A stretch of 64,000 nucleotides of DNA, taken from contig JADWQD010000011.1 of the NCBI GenBank assembly GCA_016110215.1, positions 1,364,001 to 1,428,000 of the forward strand, read 5' to 3'. The stretch is from Capronia americana. Taxonomy: Eukaryota; Ascomycota; Eurotiomycetes; Chaetothyriales; Herpotrichiellaceae. The notes beneath the pieces were generated by a model. The model saw only the letters and a program-made list of their open reading frames with translations. It searched no databases and was not told where the DNA came from. The position numbers and the translations under genes are program-made. Of the stretch, positions 1-10,916 are shown in pieces (the first letter of the stretch is position 1; every line of letters begins with the position of its first letter).

Positions 1-2
1 CC

Positions 3-341
3 CCTGTCGTCGAGAAGATCCTGCCCAATGTCGAAGGTATCCAGAAAGGGGAACAACAAGTGGCTGAAACTGTGGTTGCACCGTCCAAGTCTGCCAAGGA
101 TGACCATGCGAGGATGGCAATGAGCTCTCACGTTGATATTATGGCCAAGTTACCTGGTCGGCTGAAGAAAGCCGCTGCAATGGGTGCCGAAGTGAGTGCC
201 GGCGAGGAAACAGGGGATATAATCGCTGTCAAGCAAGGCAACGTCTTCGGAACCAGCTTTCATCCTGAATTGACATCTGATATCCGTATACATGTCTGGT
301 GGTTGAGGCAGGTATTGGACGCTGTTGGGACGGCTCATTGA
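3..341 (+). CDS. SNO1: Pyridoxal 5'-phosphate synthase glutaminase subunit (SNO/PdxT), 3' part
   Basis: The 5' end lies outside the window; codons are open from base 3 to the TGA at 339-341. PdxT/Sno proteins hydrolyse glutamine and pass ammonia to the PdxS/Snz synthase that makes vitamin B6. The visible 112 residues begin with the conserved APVVE-type segment (PVVEKIL) and end with the catalytic region NVFGTSFHPELT followed by IHVWWLRQVL. The His and Glu of FHPEL are the second and third members of the class I glutaminase triad; the nucleophile Cys is upstream and not visible. The acidic, Ala/Lys-rich stretch between them resembles the insertion seen in fungal members. No intron is needed in this part. 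The partner PdxS gene is not in view. Confidence 0.9.
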   Translation, partial: PVVEKILPNVEGIQKGEQQVAETVVAPSKSAKDDHARMAMSSHVDIMAKLPGRLKKAAAMGAEVSAGEETGDIIAVKQGNVFGTSFHPELTSDIRIHVWWLRQVLDAVGTAH

Positions 342-431
342 TGCGGCGATAGATGCAGAATATCTGCTTGACAAAGGAGTCCGGAGTCCAGGAACCAGGC
401 GAGTGTAGAATCGTGTACATATTGATGTCCC

Positions 432-1054
432 TCATCTGCCACTGCCGTATTCTTCCTCTTCCTTTCTCCGCTCCGCATCAATAGCTCGGCCATAACCTCC
501 TCTACCTGGATCAAACTCGTCCCGGTATTCGTCTCTTACCTGTCCGCCGGACTTGCCGCGGCCATATTGTCTGCCTTCTTGAAATCCCGCATCGAGGTCG
601 GTTCGGATGACACGTTCGTCAAGCTTAGTGCCTCCGATATACTTCAAGCAGTCGAGTGCCTCTTGGTGAGTGTAGTACTCGACGAAGCAGAAGCCGCAAG
701 GGGTCTTCTGAAATCGATCTAACCCCATGACAAGTCGTTTGATCTCGCCGCACTTGGAGAACAGCTCGTGGATTTGCTCCTCGGTGGTATAGAACGACCT
801 GCATGCGCGTAAGTCCTCGGCCTAGAAGTGGGCATTTGGAGACGAACAGATTGCCGACATAGATCGTGGTAGCATCTTTCAAAAGATCAAACTCGTCTTG
901 CTGCTTGTCGTTCTCCTCTTGCTGGTCTCTTCCATACTTGCCCTTCTTCTGCGTGCGAGTCAGTCCAGACTGTTCCTCGTAACCATGAAGGGATACCGCT
1001 CACTCGAGAAGAATAATACGTGCTAGGTCTGTCGAGCCTTTCAACGGTAGACAT
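432..1054 (-). CDS. CBC2: Nuclear cap-binding protein subunit 2 (CBP20)
   Basis: Three exons: 1054-1004, 948-848 and 798-432 (introns of 55 and 49 bp; donors GTGAGC and GTTCGT). The joined frame gives 172 residues. CBP20 is the RRM subunit of the nuclear cap-binding complex, which binds the m7G cap together with CBP80 and acts in splicing, export and first-round translation. The RRM is clear: the RNP2-like TIYVGNL is interrupted by intron 2 at the Leu codon, and the RNP1 is CGFCFVEYY. It is followed by the cap-contacting block RTDLDAGFQEGRQYGRG and SGGQVRDEYRDEFDPGRGG, both diagnostic of the family. The start gives MSTVERLDRPSTYY, matching the short N-terminus of orthologues. The gene converges on the upstream PdxT gene, with only 90 bp between stop codons. 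Confidence 0.93.
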
Positions 1055-1298
1055 GGCTGCTGATTGCGTGTCAATGCCGGCGCGGATGACTCTTGGTGGT
1101 GAACGAAGCAAAGATACTTGGAAGTGAGTGACGAAAGAAGCTGCGGCGCGCCGCGTCAAAGCGCGACAAGCGCATTTTCACTTTCACTTGCACTTCAGCA
1201 ACCACAATCACTACAAACTGTCGCTTGTGGCCGCCCAGGACTTGATCATTGATATGCCACCCTAATCTCGCCACTGCTGGGCTCGTGATAATCCCAAA

Positions 1299-4210
1299 AT
1301 GCCCAAGGTAATCGGATACACACCGCCATACCTCTGCCGCCCGTCGCCAGGCTCCAAGATCTTCACAGACCCAGAACCTCAGTCGCCCGTATCTCCCTCA
1401 AAACGCTCGTACGACACCGGCTCCCCTTCGCAATCGCCGCGCCAGGTCCCTAGGAGACTTGTTGCAAGCAGAGGTACAGAAATATTTACTGTCGTGGGCA
1501 ACAAGATTAGATGGGCGGATCTTGCGACAGTGCGAGATGAATGGGAAGAAAACGCAAAGTCTGGCCTTGGCCTGTCTCGCACTGACGGAGGAGAAGTTGC
1601 CGAGGGCACAAGCTACAAAGTAAGCCGCTGGTTTGTCCTGTGCGAAAGGGCGTCGCTGACAGGTGCAGACACTTGCTGTCCCAGTCTATTACCAGATCCA
1701 CCAGATCTTGATATCTCCCTCTGGCTTCTTCCTGGCCATTTGCACCGAGCACACTGTCCATATTGCCGTTCTGCCCGATCCCTCAAGGCTGAAGGAGCGC
1801 AAACAGTCTTCATTAAAGGTCAAGACATATCAGCTGGGCCCGACAGTCCACGTCATTCCGGAGTCTCCACTGGTATCAGTGCTATGGCATCCCTTGGCTC
1901 ATGCAACAACCACGACCGACTGCCTGGTCACTGTCACTGCCGAGGCTGCAGTGCGACTATGGGAGTTCGACAAATCGAGCAACTGGTCCTTTGACCGCCC
2001 GCAGCTGGCCATTGACTTGAGAAAGCTGGCGGATGGCGTCTCCTGCGACCAAGACTTCGAGCCGTCTGGTTTTGGTAAGCGTCGCGGGTTTTCCGTCGAT
2101 ACCTTCGACATGGAGGTTTCTGCTGCTTGTTTCGGTGGTAGAGCTGGGGAGGATGAGGATGCATGGGCGAGCATGACTCTCTGGGTGGCTATGAGGAATG
2201 GGGACCTCTACGCTTTATGCCCATTACTGCCGTCAAGATGGAGGCCAACCTCGACCACTATTCCTTCCCTCACCACAACAGCTATATCTCGGATGGCTTC
2301 AATCAACGACGATGAGGTAGACGTAGACGAAAGACGGGCCGCTCGTCAGCAGTATGAATGGGTTCAGGAGATTGATAACGAGGAGCCCGAGATCCATCAG
2401 TTCTCCGACGGCCTTGGACAGTGTGAGGTGCGATTCAGACCACAGCAACCGAGTGCCATCCCACGTCTTCAAGGACCCTTCACAGTTACCCCGGAAGACG
2501 ACGACACTGAAATCGAGATATCCGATGTGTATGTGTTCCCCGCAAAGCTCGATGAAGAAGATCTATTCGATGGTGAAGATGAAAATGAGCGAGACATGAC
2601 ATCAGGCCCTCCCGTTCCATTTACCACCATTTGCGTTGCCACGCACGAGAATCAGGTCTTATTTTCTATTGATCTCGACGGAGTGACAGGGCAGTGGCTT
2701 CCAAAGAAAGGAAAGGGCGCATTCAGTGTCCCCTCTTCTGACGCCAAACCCCTGACACTAGTCGACAACGTATCACTGGCAGAGGGATCCAGGAATGCTA
2801 CAGTCAACTGGCCCATCTTCACCCCGGATATTGTGTACCAGCATTCGCTTTTCCTGACCACAGCTAACCATGTCTATTCTTTCTCGCTGAATGACTGGAT
2901 AACCCAACTGGGCGCCGAATTGGCAGGAAGTCAACCCGTTGACCCTGGTCTGCAAAGCAGGCTACGGATACGGTGCCAAAATTCGATCTCTGTAACTGAC
3001 AAGCTGATCAACACAAGTGAGCCATCGGAGATCCTTTCTGCCCCTACCGTTGTCGACGACGAGTCAGTGGGCTATCTGCTCCTGGCTTCCACCGGTCATG
3101 GCGCTTACGGAGTGGCCTTCGACCGAGACTATTTTCGCGGTTCCACATTGGAGCCCTTATCGACAGAGCTCTCATTCTCCCCCGGTCGCTCAAGCCCCCC
3201 ACTCGTCAAGACGACGGACGCAGACTTTGACCTAGTCCCAGCCAGAGAGCCTTACTCCCTTCCGAGAGTCTTCTACCAGAACCAACACATCCCCATTGAT
3301 TCTTTGCGCAAACAATTGCCCCCACATCTGAGAAAGGCTGTCACTGAACGCCCTATGAAGCTCAGTCCTGCCGTGCTGGAGATCATGACCTCCACCCACC
3401 GCGTGGTCGGCGTGCAATCACACGTTCTGGAAACCGCTGCTTCGGAATTGTTTCGTCGATGCGAGCGACTACGCGATGAACTTGGCAGCCAAGTCAAGCA
3501 GATGGCTGAATTGGCCGACCAGTTGCAGCGCCTCTCGGCTACTGAAGGAGAAGATGAGTATGGCAAGACTTATCGCATCAGATCCCCCGAGGAGAGACTC
3601 CAAGACGCACGGGAGAAGCAAAAGTCGCTGGTGGCAAGATACGAGGCCTTGAGGAGAAAGGTTGGTCGAGTCGGCTCGGGGAAGAGAGATCTGAGTTCAA
3701 AAGAGGTCGCTTGGATCGAAGAAATCGGTGCTCTGGGAAAGAATCTTGGTGTTGTAACCGAAGAGAGAGAGCAGCAGGAAGGCCTGTCCATGGACAAGAG
3801 GTTCGACACTGTAAGTCGGCGTTTCTTCTCTCCTGCTTTTCATTATTTCGGATACTTTTGAGTGATTGCTAACACCAAAGCAACAGGTGAAAAAGCTTAC
3901 CCACGACCTTGTGGAAGAAGCCAACCTTGTTTCAAAACAAAACCCCTCTACGAACCCTCCGCCGGCCCTCGAAGCATCCACCTCGTCAATCTCTAACTCG
4001 TCAATCACGCCATCAATGTCGGCCTCCCAAATGACCGTCACGTCGCGATCGAGTGCTTCTTTTCCGAGCTCCACTGTCTCAGCCGGATTTGGTGTGCCTA
4101 GTCGGTTGCAGAAGGAACGCATCGCAGACGTGATGGGTATGGTTGAGAGGGAAGGTGCGGTTATCGAGTCGGCTATGAAGAGGCTGGAGAGGTTGAAGAT
4201 GGAGTACTAG
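1299..4210 (+). CDS. NUP82: Nucleoporin Nup82
   Basis: Three exons: 1299-1619, 1669-3810 and 3887-4210, giving 928 residues. Nup82 sits on the cytoplasmic face of the nuclear pore and anchors Nup159 and Nsp1 for mRNA export. The N-terminal half reads as a beta-propeller: IFTVVGNKIRWADL, then ISPSGFFLAICTEHTVHIAVLP and a VSVLWHPLA repeat, all typical of fungal Nup82. From about residue 640 the protein becomes helical and charged (RRCERLRDELGSQVKQMAEL and onwards), the expected coiled-coil assembly region. Each intron has two in-frame acceptors six bases apart (after 1662 or 1668; after 3880 or 3886). I chose the downstream ones because they fit the family better. A branch-like GCTAAC lies at 3868-3873 in intron 2. 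Convergent with THI6. Confidence 0.88.
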
Positions 4211-4552
4211 GAGTACTGGATGTTGATGTGGCGCGGTGTGAGGGTTAAGGAGGTGATCAAACCAGACAAGATCATGAACGACCCACGACAAACACAAGGC
4301 AATGGTCAATTGTTGAAATTGTTACGAGCGAAATGGGTTGAGACTGGCCTGGAGACCTGTGTTCAGAATTAAGCGAGAGGGGCGCCCACTTCGCTTGTAG
4401 GGCCACAAGGTGCGCGACCACTGTCTGTTGACATGCTGGCGCTTGCCTGCCAATGTTGGGCATTCTCGAGTTGAATATCCCGTATGCTTCTTCACGTTGG
4501 GCTCGAAATTCAAGCGAGTAGAATTTCTCCCAGTAGCCACATGAAAATCTAT
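4211..4552. other. Convergent 3' intergenic region
   Basis: This stretch separates the stop codons of Nup82 and THI6. It must hold both 3' untranslated regions. The short open frames here have no family resemblance and I see no repeat or RNA gene. Confidence 0.5.
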
Positions 4553-6160
4553 TCAAGTATTGACAACTTCCACCTTGGCCAGACGCACAGCAAAATCACT
4601 GTTTCCCTCATCCACCCTTTCGACGACGTCCTTGCCGAACGCATACAGTGCATCCAGAAATGCCGGGATGAACGAGCCAGGACCTTTACACGAGACGTCC
4701 TTCTCGGCGAACTCGGCCGCGATTTCGTAATGCAAGATTCCCGCGAGAGCGGCTAGGAATTTATCGTCCGGGTGGAGGGCCACGTAGCTCGCGATGACGG
4801 CTCCAAGGGCACACCCGGCACCGGTGATCCTGCCGAGAAAGGCGGAGCCATTCCTGATGGCGAGAGTCCGCACCCCGTCGGAGAGATAGTCCGTCTGGCC
4901 TGTCATGAGGACGACGCAGCGCTCGCGCTGGGCCAGGGATCTGACGAGCGCGGCCTTGTCTCCCTCGGTCGCGGTGGATGGGCCGGAGTCGACGCCTCGT
5001 TGTTGCGTGGTCGATGTCCCTGCGACAGCGCCGATTTCGCCTTCGTTGCCCTTGATGATGCTGAAGAAGCCGCCGGCCAGGAGGGTCTTGATGGCGGCGC
5101 GACGGACCGCGGTGGCGCCGCCGCCGACGGGGTCGAGGAGGATGGGGCCTCCGACGGCGTTGTAGGCTCTCATGCCTTCGAGAAAGGTGGCGATCTTCTC
5201 GGGCGTGGCGGTGCCCATGTTGATGACGAGCGCGCCGCCTAGCTTGGCGAGGTCGGGGGCTTCGGGCCCGTTCTCGGACATGATGGGCGAGGCGCCGGTC
5301 GCCAGGCAGACATTGGCGACGAAGTTCTGCACCACCGTGTTGGTCATGTTGTGGCAGAGCTTGTTGGACGAGACGTGCCTTTTGATAATGGCTGGGACTT
5401 GCGCGATCAGGGCTTCGAGCTCAGTGACTGTGGGTTTGCCGGGCGGAACTGCTGCGTAGAATGTGTCCTTGGACGATCTGAACAAGTCGAGGAGGTTCCT
5501 GGCCGCGGCTTCGGCGTCGGCAGCGGCCACGATGGCACTGACTACCGCGACGCCGTTGAGGCGGTTGGTCCCGGAGGCGGACTGGTGGAGCACTCTTTGC
5601 ACGTTCGAGGCGTTGATGCTGCCGATGGCAACGCAGGGGATGGACTTTTCCGTCCCTGTGTCACAGGTTGACAGGATGTGTTGGAGCCCTCTTGTCCCGA
5701 TGATGTGCTTGGTGTCAGTCTTCGTTGGCGTGGCAAACGCCGTGCCAATCCCGAGATAGTCGGCACCGTCCTTGATGGCCTTCTCGGCTTCCTGGGGTGA
5801 CGAGGCTGTGACTCCTATGATGGCGTCTGGTCCCAGGATTTGCCTGGCCTGCACAACGTCCATGTCGTCTTGACCGATGTGGACTCCTTCCGCGCCAACC
5901 GCCTGACAGACGTCGAGCCGGTCATTGACCAACAGGGGGACATTGTATTTTTGAGTGAGGGCATGGAGTTTCGCGGCAACCTCGATCATGACGCCGGTGT
6001 CGGCGTGCTTTTCGCGATATTGAACGATGCCAACACCACCACGGAGTGCCTGCTCGACCACGTACACGATGTCCTTATCCCCCAGGATTGCAGGAGTCGA
6101 ATCCGTGACCAGGTATAAAGACCAGTCTATACTGGCTCTGAGCTCTGGTTTTGATGACAT
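4553..6160 (-). CDS. THI6: Thiamine phosphate synthase / hydroxyethylthiazole kinase fusion
   Basis: A single exon of 535 residues. It joins two steps of thiamine synthesis. Residues 1 to about 225 are thiamine-phosphate synthase (ThiE; HMP-PP plus HET-P gives thiamine phosphate), with LYLVTDS, VQYREK, VHIGQDDMD and the phosphate loop GIGTAFATPTKT. Residues from about 240 are hydroxyethylthiazole kinase (ThiM), with CHNMTNTVVQNFVANV, LDPVGGGATAVRR, IKGNEGEIGA and TGAGCALGAV. Cys450 in the last motif is the conserved catalytic cysteine of the kinase. This fusion is the standard fungal arrangement and its length is normal for the family. The start follows MSSKPELRASIDWSLYLVTD without any upstream in-frame extension. 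I looked for a TPP riboswitch in the leader and saw none. Confidence 0.95.
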   Translation of the reverse strand: MSSKPELRASIDWSLYLVTDSTPAILGDKDIVYVVEQALRGGVGIVQYREKHADTGVMIEVAAKLHALTQKYNVPLLVNDRLDVCQAVGAEGVHIGQDDMDVVQARQILGPDAIIGVTASSPQEAEKAIKDGADYLGIGTAFATPTKTDTKHIIGTRGLQHILSTCDTGTEKSIPCVAIGSINASNVQRVLHQSASGTNRLNGVAVVSAIVAAADAEAAARNLLDLFRSSKDTFYAAVPPGKPTVTELEALIAQVPAIIKRHVSSNKLCHNMTNTVVQNFVANVCLATGASPIMSENGPEAPDLAKLGGALVINMGTATPEKIATFLEGMRAYNAVGGPILLDPVGGGATAVRRAAIKTLLAGGFFSIIKGNEGEIGAVAGTSTTQQRGVDSGPSTATEGDKAALVRSLAQRERCVVLMTGQTDYLSDGVRTLAIRNGSAFLGRITGAGCALGAVIASYVALHPDDKFLAALAGILHYEIAAEFAEKDVSCKGPGSFIPAFLDALYAFGKDVVERVDEGNSDFAVRLAKVEVVNT

Positions 6161-7462
6161 CGTGGAGTTACCGGCTTGCCTGTCTGAAGCTTAAGTCAAA
6201 GGGTCACTGACTGGATTGCTTGCATTGAAACAATTTTATGTTTTTCTCTGAAGAATTGTCACCAACCTGCAAGGTTGACGGCAGCAAAGCAGTGACGACT
6301 GTAGGCGTGCGGCAAGGATTGATAGAAACAGAAAAAGGATGCAGAGCTCAAGATTGTGTCATCAAATAACCGCAGAGGCAGGAAAAGCTTCAATTCAGTT
6401 CAGTCACGGTGCGTACAAGTTCACCCACATCGGCTCATCCGCAGTGGTGGTACCTACCTTGACATCTTCAATCAGACGCTCGATGACATGTATGGCCTAT
6501 GGTCTGTACCCTGATGTTCGTGAAGTAAGTTGAGGACAGACGGCGAGATCTGGGGCTGAGGTGCAGGCATCACTACAGAAGGTAACGACCGGCACATCGG
6601 GCGCCTAAAGTCCGGGTGCGGGTGACAGATTCCCAGGCACCTGGTCCGGGTTGTTGGGGGCTGCCTACAGAGACGCAAGCGGGGCGACCATTGTTCTCTT
6701 TGTCGTTGCTGCAGTGAATGTTTGCTGCCGTACATATCATCCATCCAGTCACGCAACCACACCGCGCCCTCCCGTTGGGTGAGCCGGATCCTGTTCTCCG
6801 AGGTGACAAAGTTGCACAATTTTTCGATTTGTTAGCGCGAGCCGAGAACGTCCAAGTGCCTTCGCCGTGACGCTGCGCTCACACTATTTACCCTTCGCCT
6901 CCCCGACTTCTATTCTTTTCGTCTCATCATCTCACTGCCGCTCTGTCAAGCAGTCGAGATTTACTCGCTCTCGTCAGACATTTTCATCGTCCGAGACCTT
7001 GCAACTTCACCATCCACCCTCTTCTGAGTCTGCCACCCCTGCCTCATACCATCCCAGCGATCCCACAGCGCCATTCTGCGCGCGCTCCTCCACCTTTTCG
7101 AAAGTCAACGCATCGGTCAAGCACAGCCCGGATTGTTCATGTATCGGACAGTCTTTCCCTCCTCCAAAACCAAAAACAAACAAAAGCTGGACATATTTCC
7201 GGCAAAACGACATCGTTGTAGTGTCGCCCGATCCTCCTATGGTTGATACGCTGCATCAGACGCCTTTCTTCATGTTATATTCCATTATTCAGTGGTGATT
7301 TCCCACGCATGTCTGGTCAATTTGAAAGATTCTCATACACCCGCATCCACTCCCACAGCCTGTGAGCCTTTGTCTAGCCGAAAAAGATCGACCCGCCTGG
7401 TTCAACTGTCCAATACAGCTTTGCAGAAGACAAGACGGAAAGAGAACTGAATATCCCTCAAC
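6161..7462. other. Divergent promoter region of THI6 and eIF5
   Basis: About 1.3 kb between two divergent genes. It should hold the THI6 promoter and the eIF5 promoter and leader. The stretch from about 6880 to 7180 is C/T-rich on the plus strand, as often seen before fungal housekeeping genes. The open frames within it start at non-ATG codons or have no recognisable composition, so I do not call genes. Confidence 0.5.
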
Positions 7463-8804
7463 ATGGCTACCCTCAACATCCGCCGGGACGTTACCGATCC
7501 CTTTTACCGGTACAAGATGGAGCGCTTGCAGTCCAAGATTGAAGGAAAAGGCAACGGCATCAAGTAAGCGGAAGAAAATCTGGTTTACCCAGTATACGTG
7601 TACTAACAGTCTCGCCAGGACAGTTGTGGCCAACCTTCCAAGCGTTGCCTCCTCCCTAGCTCGTCCTCCTTCCTATGTCATCAAGTACTTCGGTTTCGAG
7701 CTGGGAGCACAGACCAACACCAACCCCAAGGACGACCGTTGGATCATTAACGGAGCCCACGAGGCATCCAAGCTGCAAGACTCGCTCGATGGCTTCATCT
7801 CCAGGTTCGTCCTCTGCAAGTCCTGCAAGAATCCCGAGACCGAGATCAACATCAAGGATGGGAACATTCTGTTGGACTGCAAGGCCTGCGGCCAACGCAC
7901 CCAGGTTGACCTGCGACACAAGCTGAGTGGATTTATTCTCAAGAACGAACCAAAGGGTGGCAAGAAGACAAAGAAGGAAAAGATGACTCGTCGCGATCGG
8001 GCCAAGGCGGGGGTCCAGGAGAACGGATCCGCGAATGGCGGCAGCCCCCATGACTCCAATTCCGACAAAGGAGACGCCGATGGCGACGACGGTCTCGTAG
8101 AGCTCGAGGCTGGCAGCGATGATGAGTTCACCAGACAGATTACCGAGGGTGCCAAGGGTATTGAAGCCAAGAACAATAGAGAACCCAAAGATGACGAGTG
8201 GACGGTCGACACTTCCGCCGAGGCAGTCGCTGCTCGTGCCAAAGAATTGCCAACTGACCTGAAGAGCTCTCTTGCTTTCGACGACGATGAGGATGCCGAG
8301 GAGAGCGGCCACAACGTCTACGACCAGCTTGGAACTTGGCTCATCGAAGAAACCAAGACTAAAGGCTCCGTGACCAAGGTGGACGATCTCGAAATCTACA
8401 AGAAGGCCAAAGACTTGGGCATCGAGAACAAGCACAAGACCTTGACTGTTCTTGCCCAGACTCTCTTCGACGACAACATTGTCAAGCAGAAGCAGATCGA
8501 GAAGCGTGCCAGCATGCTCAAGACCATGATCGGCGAGTCTGAGAAGCACATGAAGGCCTTCCTTGGTGGCACTGAGCGCTTCGTCGGCAATGATCACTCC
8601 GAGTTGATCCCTCTGGTCCCTGCCATTCTCATGACCTACTACCAGAACGATCTCGTGAGCGAGGAGGTTGCCAAAGCCTGGGGTCACAAGGCCAGCAAAA
8701 AATATGTGGACATCAGCACCAGTCGTAAAGTCCGCAAGGCTGCCGAGAAGTTTCTGCAGTGGCTCGACGAGGCCGAGAGCGACGAAGAGAGCGACGATGA
8801 GTAG
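7463..8804 (+). CDS. TIF5: Translation initiation factor eIF5
   Basis: Two exons, 7463-7563 and 7619-8804, split by a 55 bp intron with GTAAGC donor and TACTAAC branch site; product 428 residues. eIF5 is the GTPase-activating protein for eIF2 during start-codon selection. The N-terminal domain opens with IRRDVTDPFYRYKM, where Arg16 corresponds to the arginine finger (Arg15 of yeast). The zinc ribbon uses Cys100, Cys103, Cys121 and Cys124. A Lys-rich linker (KKTKKEKMTRRDRAKAG) follows, then an acidic linker. The C-terminal W2/HEAT domain ends in the acidic-aromatic boxes KFLQWLDEAESDEESDDE that bind eIF2beta and eIF3. The start is set by the intron-containing reading frame and family match. 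A 396-codon antisense frame over this gene is a codon-bias shadow. Confidence 0.96.
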
Positions 8805-9107
8805 ATTCGCTACCTTCAGTCTACGATTCACCGGTCTCCTCTCCAAGTTGACGTCTTGGACCTAGAGTCCATCCATGCCCCTAACCGGGCAGTCACTCTC
8901 TCCTCCGGCGCGCGGGCTTGTCTTTTGCTTGTACACTGTTCCTGGTCACTCCTTATGCTTGTTGTGTTGGCGGTGGTACACAGCGTTGCGTGTGGTGAAG
9001 GCGGGGTTCACACCTGTCTTCGCCGCGCCTATCCTGTAGCTAGAATCTCCCTCAATTGAATCCAGAATGCATTAGAATACACGAGACGTTGCTCCTCCTT
9101 CCTTGAC
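8805..9107. other. Convergent 3' region after eIF5
   Basis: Only 3' untranslated sequence is expected here, between eIF5 and the minus-strand gene that ends at 9108. I see no gene or repeat. Confidence 0.4.
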
Positions 9108-9848
9108 TCATTCGAGTTGAACATAGCCGCTCCTCAGCCTCGTGTCGCTCCCCGTCGATGTTCCCTCCCGCCGATGACCGCCCACAGACTGCCGGTAGGC
9201 GCCATACTCGCACCGGTACTGCCGTAGCTCCTCCTGCATGACGGCGACACGCATCTCCAAGCCGGCTTGATTCTCCACCAGCTGCCTGACTCGCTCGCGG
9301 TTATTCCTCGCATCACACCAGTGAAACCAAGTGGTGACGAGTGTGAAAAACAGAACAATCACACCACTCTACGCCGTGACGATCTGTTCGACAGCGCCTC
9401 TGTTCGAATTCTCCGCCAGCTGCAGCGTGCGCTCCTGGATCGCCAGACTCCGCTTCTGGACGTCGGCGGTCTGCCTGGCGACCTCGTCGCTCTCGCTTTG
9501 CGCGGCATTGCTCTGTCGGAGCAGGTCGGCGACCTCGACGAGCAGGGCCCTCGTCAGCTCGAAGTCCGTGGCCAGGACGGATCTGGTGGATTCGATGGAC
9601 TCGCCGATCGTGTCGAGCAGTTGGGCCGTGACCTGTTGCTTCTTCTCCAGGTAGGCCGTGTAGGCGAGGGCGAGGCTTTCGAGGACTGAGGTGTCGACGG
9701 CTGCGGCGCCGCGGAGGGTGATGAGAGGCTCTTGGATCGGGTGGGCGTGGACTCGCACTGGGGTCGGGATGGGGACTGGTAAGGCCAGAAGGAGGAGAGC
9801 CAGATGATGCCACCAGAAGAGAGGGAACGGGAAGAGAGGCGGCTTCAT
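9108..9848 (-). pseudogene. Coiled-coil membrane protein with an in-frame TAG
   Basis: Not a family I recognise. From the ATG at 9848 the frame encodes a signal-like hydrophobic start (MKPPLFPFPLFWWHHLALLL) and then a long helical, coiled-coil-prone region rich in Gln, Glu, Leu and Ala (TADVQKRSLAIQERTLQLAE). It meets TAG at 9371-9369. The same frame continues past the stop for 84 further codons from a GTG at 9362, with a convincing transmembrane segment (VIVLFFTLVTTWFHW) and then another coiled-coil stretch (NNRERVRQLVENQAGLEM) to a stop at 9108. That continuation looks like the natural C-terminus, so the TAG may be a nonsense change, or the AG of an intron. I could not find a convincing donor at the right phase. 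An upstream in-frame ATG at 9911 is possible. Treat this as one gene of uncertain integrity. Confidence 0.45.
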
Positions 9849-10121
9849 GGTGGTGGTAGTAAGAGTACGTTCTGTACTGGGACACAGGACCGTCAAAAGC
9901 AGTGAGTGCACCCCAGACGTTCACACTGTCAAGTGGTCAGTGGCGCTTGATGCTTGATGCTTGACTCGCTAACGTAGACACGGGAGGTGTCTGCAGGGAC
10001 GTACGAGCCGCATACTCATCCTCGGCCAGTCCTGTGGGTCGATCCTGCGACACCTTCCACCTTTCGCTGTTCCTGGGTTGGAAATCCAGACCACCGCTTC
10101 CGCGACAGGCCAACGTGGTTA

Positions 10122-10916
10122 TTACAGCACGCCGAGTCTGTCCTTCCAGTCGGGAAACACCATGGGCAACCTCCGGGGTGTGTGTCCGGGCAGGTCCTGC
10201 TCAATTACCTTGACCAGCTCGGCGAACATCAACTCGTAGCCCTGGGTCGTGCAATGCAGTCCGTCGATCAACAAGTCGGCCAGCACTTCGTTCCTCGGCG
10301 CATCCTTGCTTCCTGCCAGCGCATCGGTCGAGCCTTCCGTCCAGCCGGCCTTGCGCATGAAGATCGTCCACAGATCCAGCACGGGCAGATGGCACTCTTG
10401 GCCGACTTGGTGCGCCGCACGCGCGTATTTCGCGGTATGTTCCGCCGTGCGGTCGCCGTTGCCCAGTTGATATTCATCTACGGGCGGGGGCGTGATGAGG
10501 ATGACTTGGGTGTCGTGTCGTTTCAGGCCTTGGTGATGGATGATGTCCTTCAGCGAGGACATGTATCTCTGCAGGGGCACGTGTTGGGGGTGCCCCGGGA
10601 CGCAGGCGTCGTTGGCGCCGAAGAAGATGGTCATCAACTGGACGCGTGGAACCGTGTGGGAAGGGCCATTGTCCGCGGGGAAGAACTGCTGGAGCACTTC
10701 GTAGCCCATCGGCGCCGTGTAGCCTGAGAAGCCACGGTTGATCACGTCAAGGCGTCGAGAGTACCATTCTGAGAGGCGGGCCGTCAAGGTCAGGCAGGAG
10801 ATCTGCGTGATGCTGTCGCCGAGGAGGATGAATTGGGGGTAGTTGGTCGGGTGGCCCACGGTGGGGGAGGTGGGATGAAGAGGAGGCGAGGTCGACTGGG
10901 CAGGAGAATGGGACAT
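10122..10916 (-). CDS. GDSL/SGNH-type esterase, isoamyl acetate hydrolase-like
   Basis: A single exon of 264 residues from the ATG at 10916; a longer start at 11036 is possible but adds a low-complexity leader. The SGNH blocks are all present: block I ILLGDSITQ (Ser35 nucleophile), block II with the Gly in INRGFSGY, block III FFGANDA (Asn), and block V DGLHCTTQGY (Asp218 and His221). This layout matches the IAH1 subfamily, which hydrolyses short-chain acetate esters such as isoamyl acetate. There is no signal peptide, so it is probably cytosolic. The substrate is inferred from the subfamily only. It is transcribed divergently from the ClC gene across a 1.1 kb gap. Confidence 0.85.
   Translation of the reverse strand: MSHSPAQSTSPPLHPTSPTVGHPTNYPQFILLGDSITQISCLTLTARLSEWYSRRLDVINRGFSGYTAPMGYEVLQQFFPADNGPSHTVPRVQLMTIFFGANDACVPGHPQHVPLQRYMSSLKDIIHHQGLKRHDTQVILITPPPVDEYQLGNGDRTAEHTAKYARAAHQVGQECHLPVLDLWTIFMRKAGWTEGSTDALAGSKDAPRNEVLADLLIDGLHCTTQGYELMFAELVKVIEQDLPGHTPRRLPMVFPDWKDRLGVL

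Noticed and set aside
6161..6860. Possible TPP riboswitch upstream of THI6
   Set aside because: I looked for the CTGAGA and ACCTGA-type conserved blocks on the minus strand and did not find them together. Known fungal TPP switches are mostly in other thiamine genes.
6867..7298. 143-codon frame in the eIF5 leader
   Set aside because: Starts at GTG, is Ser/Pro/His-rich from a C/T-rich leader, and has no family match.
7656..8846. 396-codon minus-strand frame over eIF5
   Set aside because: It is antisense to a certain gene and its Leu/Val/Gly-rich content is what the eIF5 codons give on the other strand.
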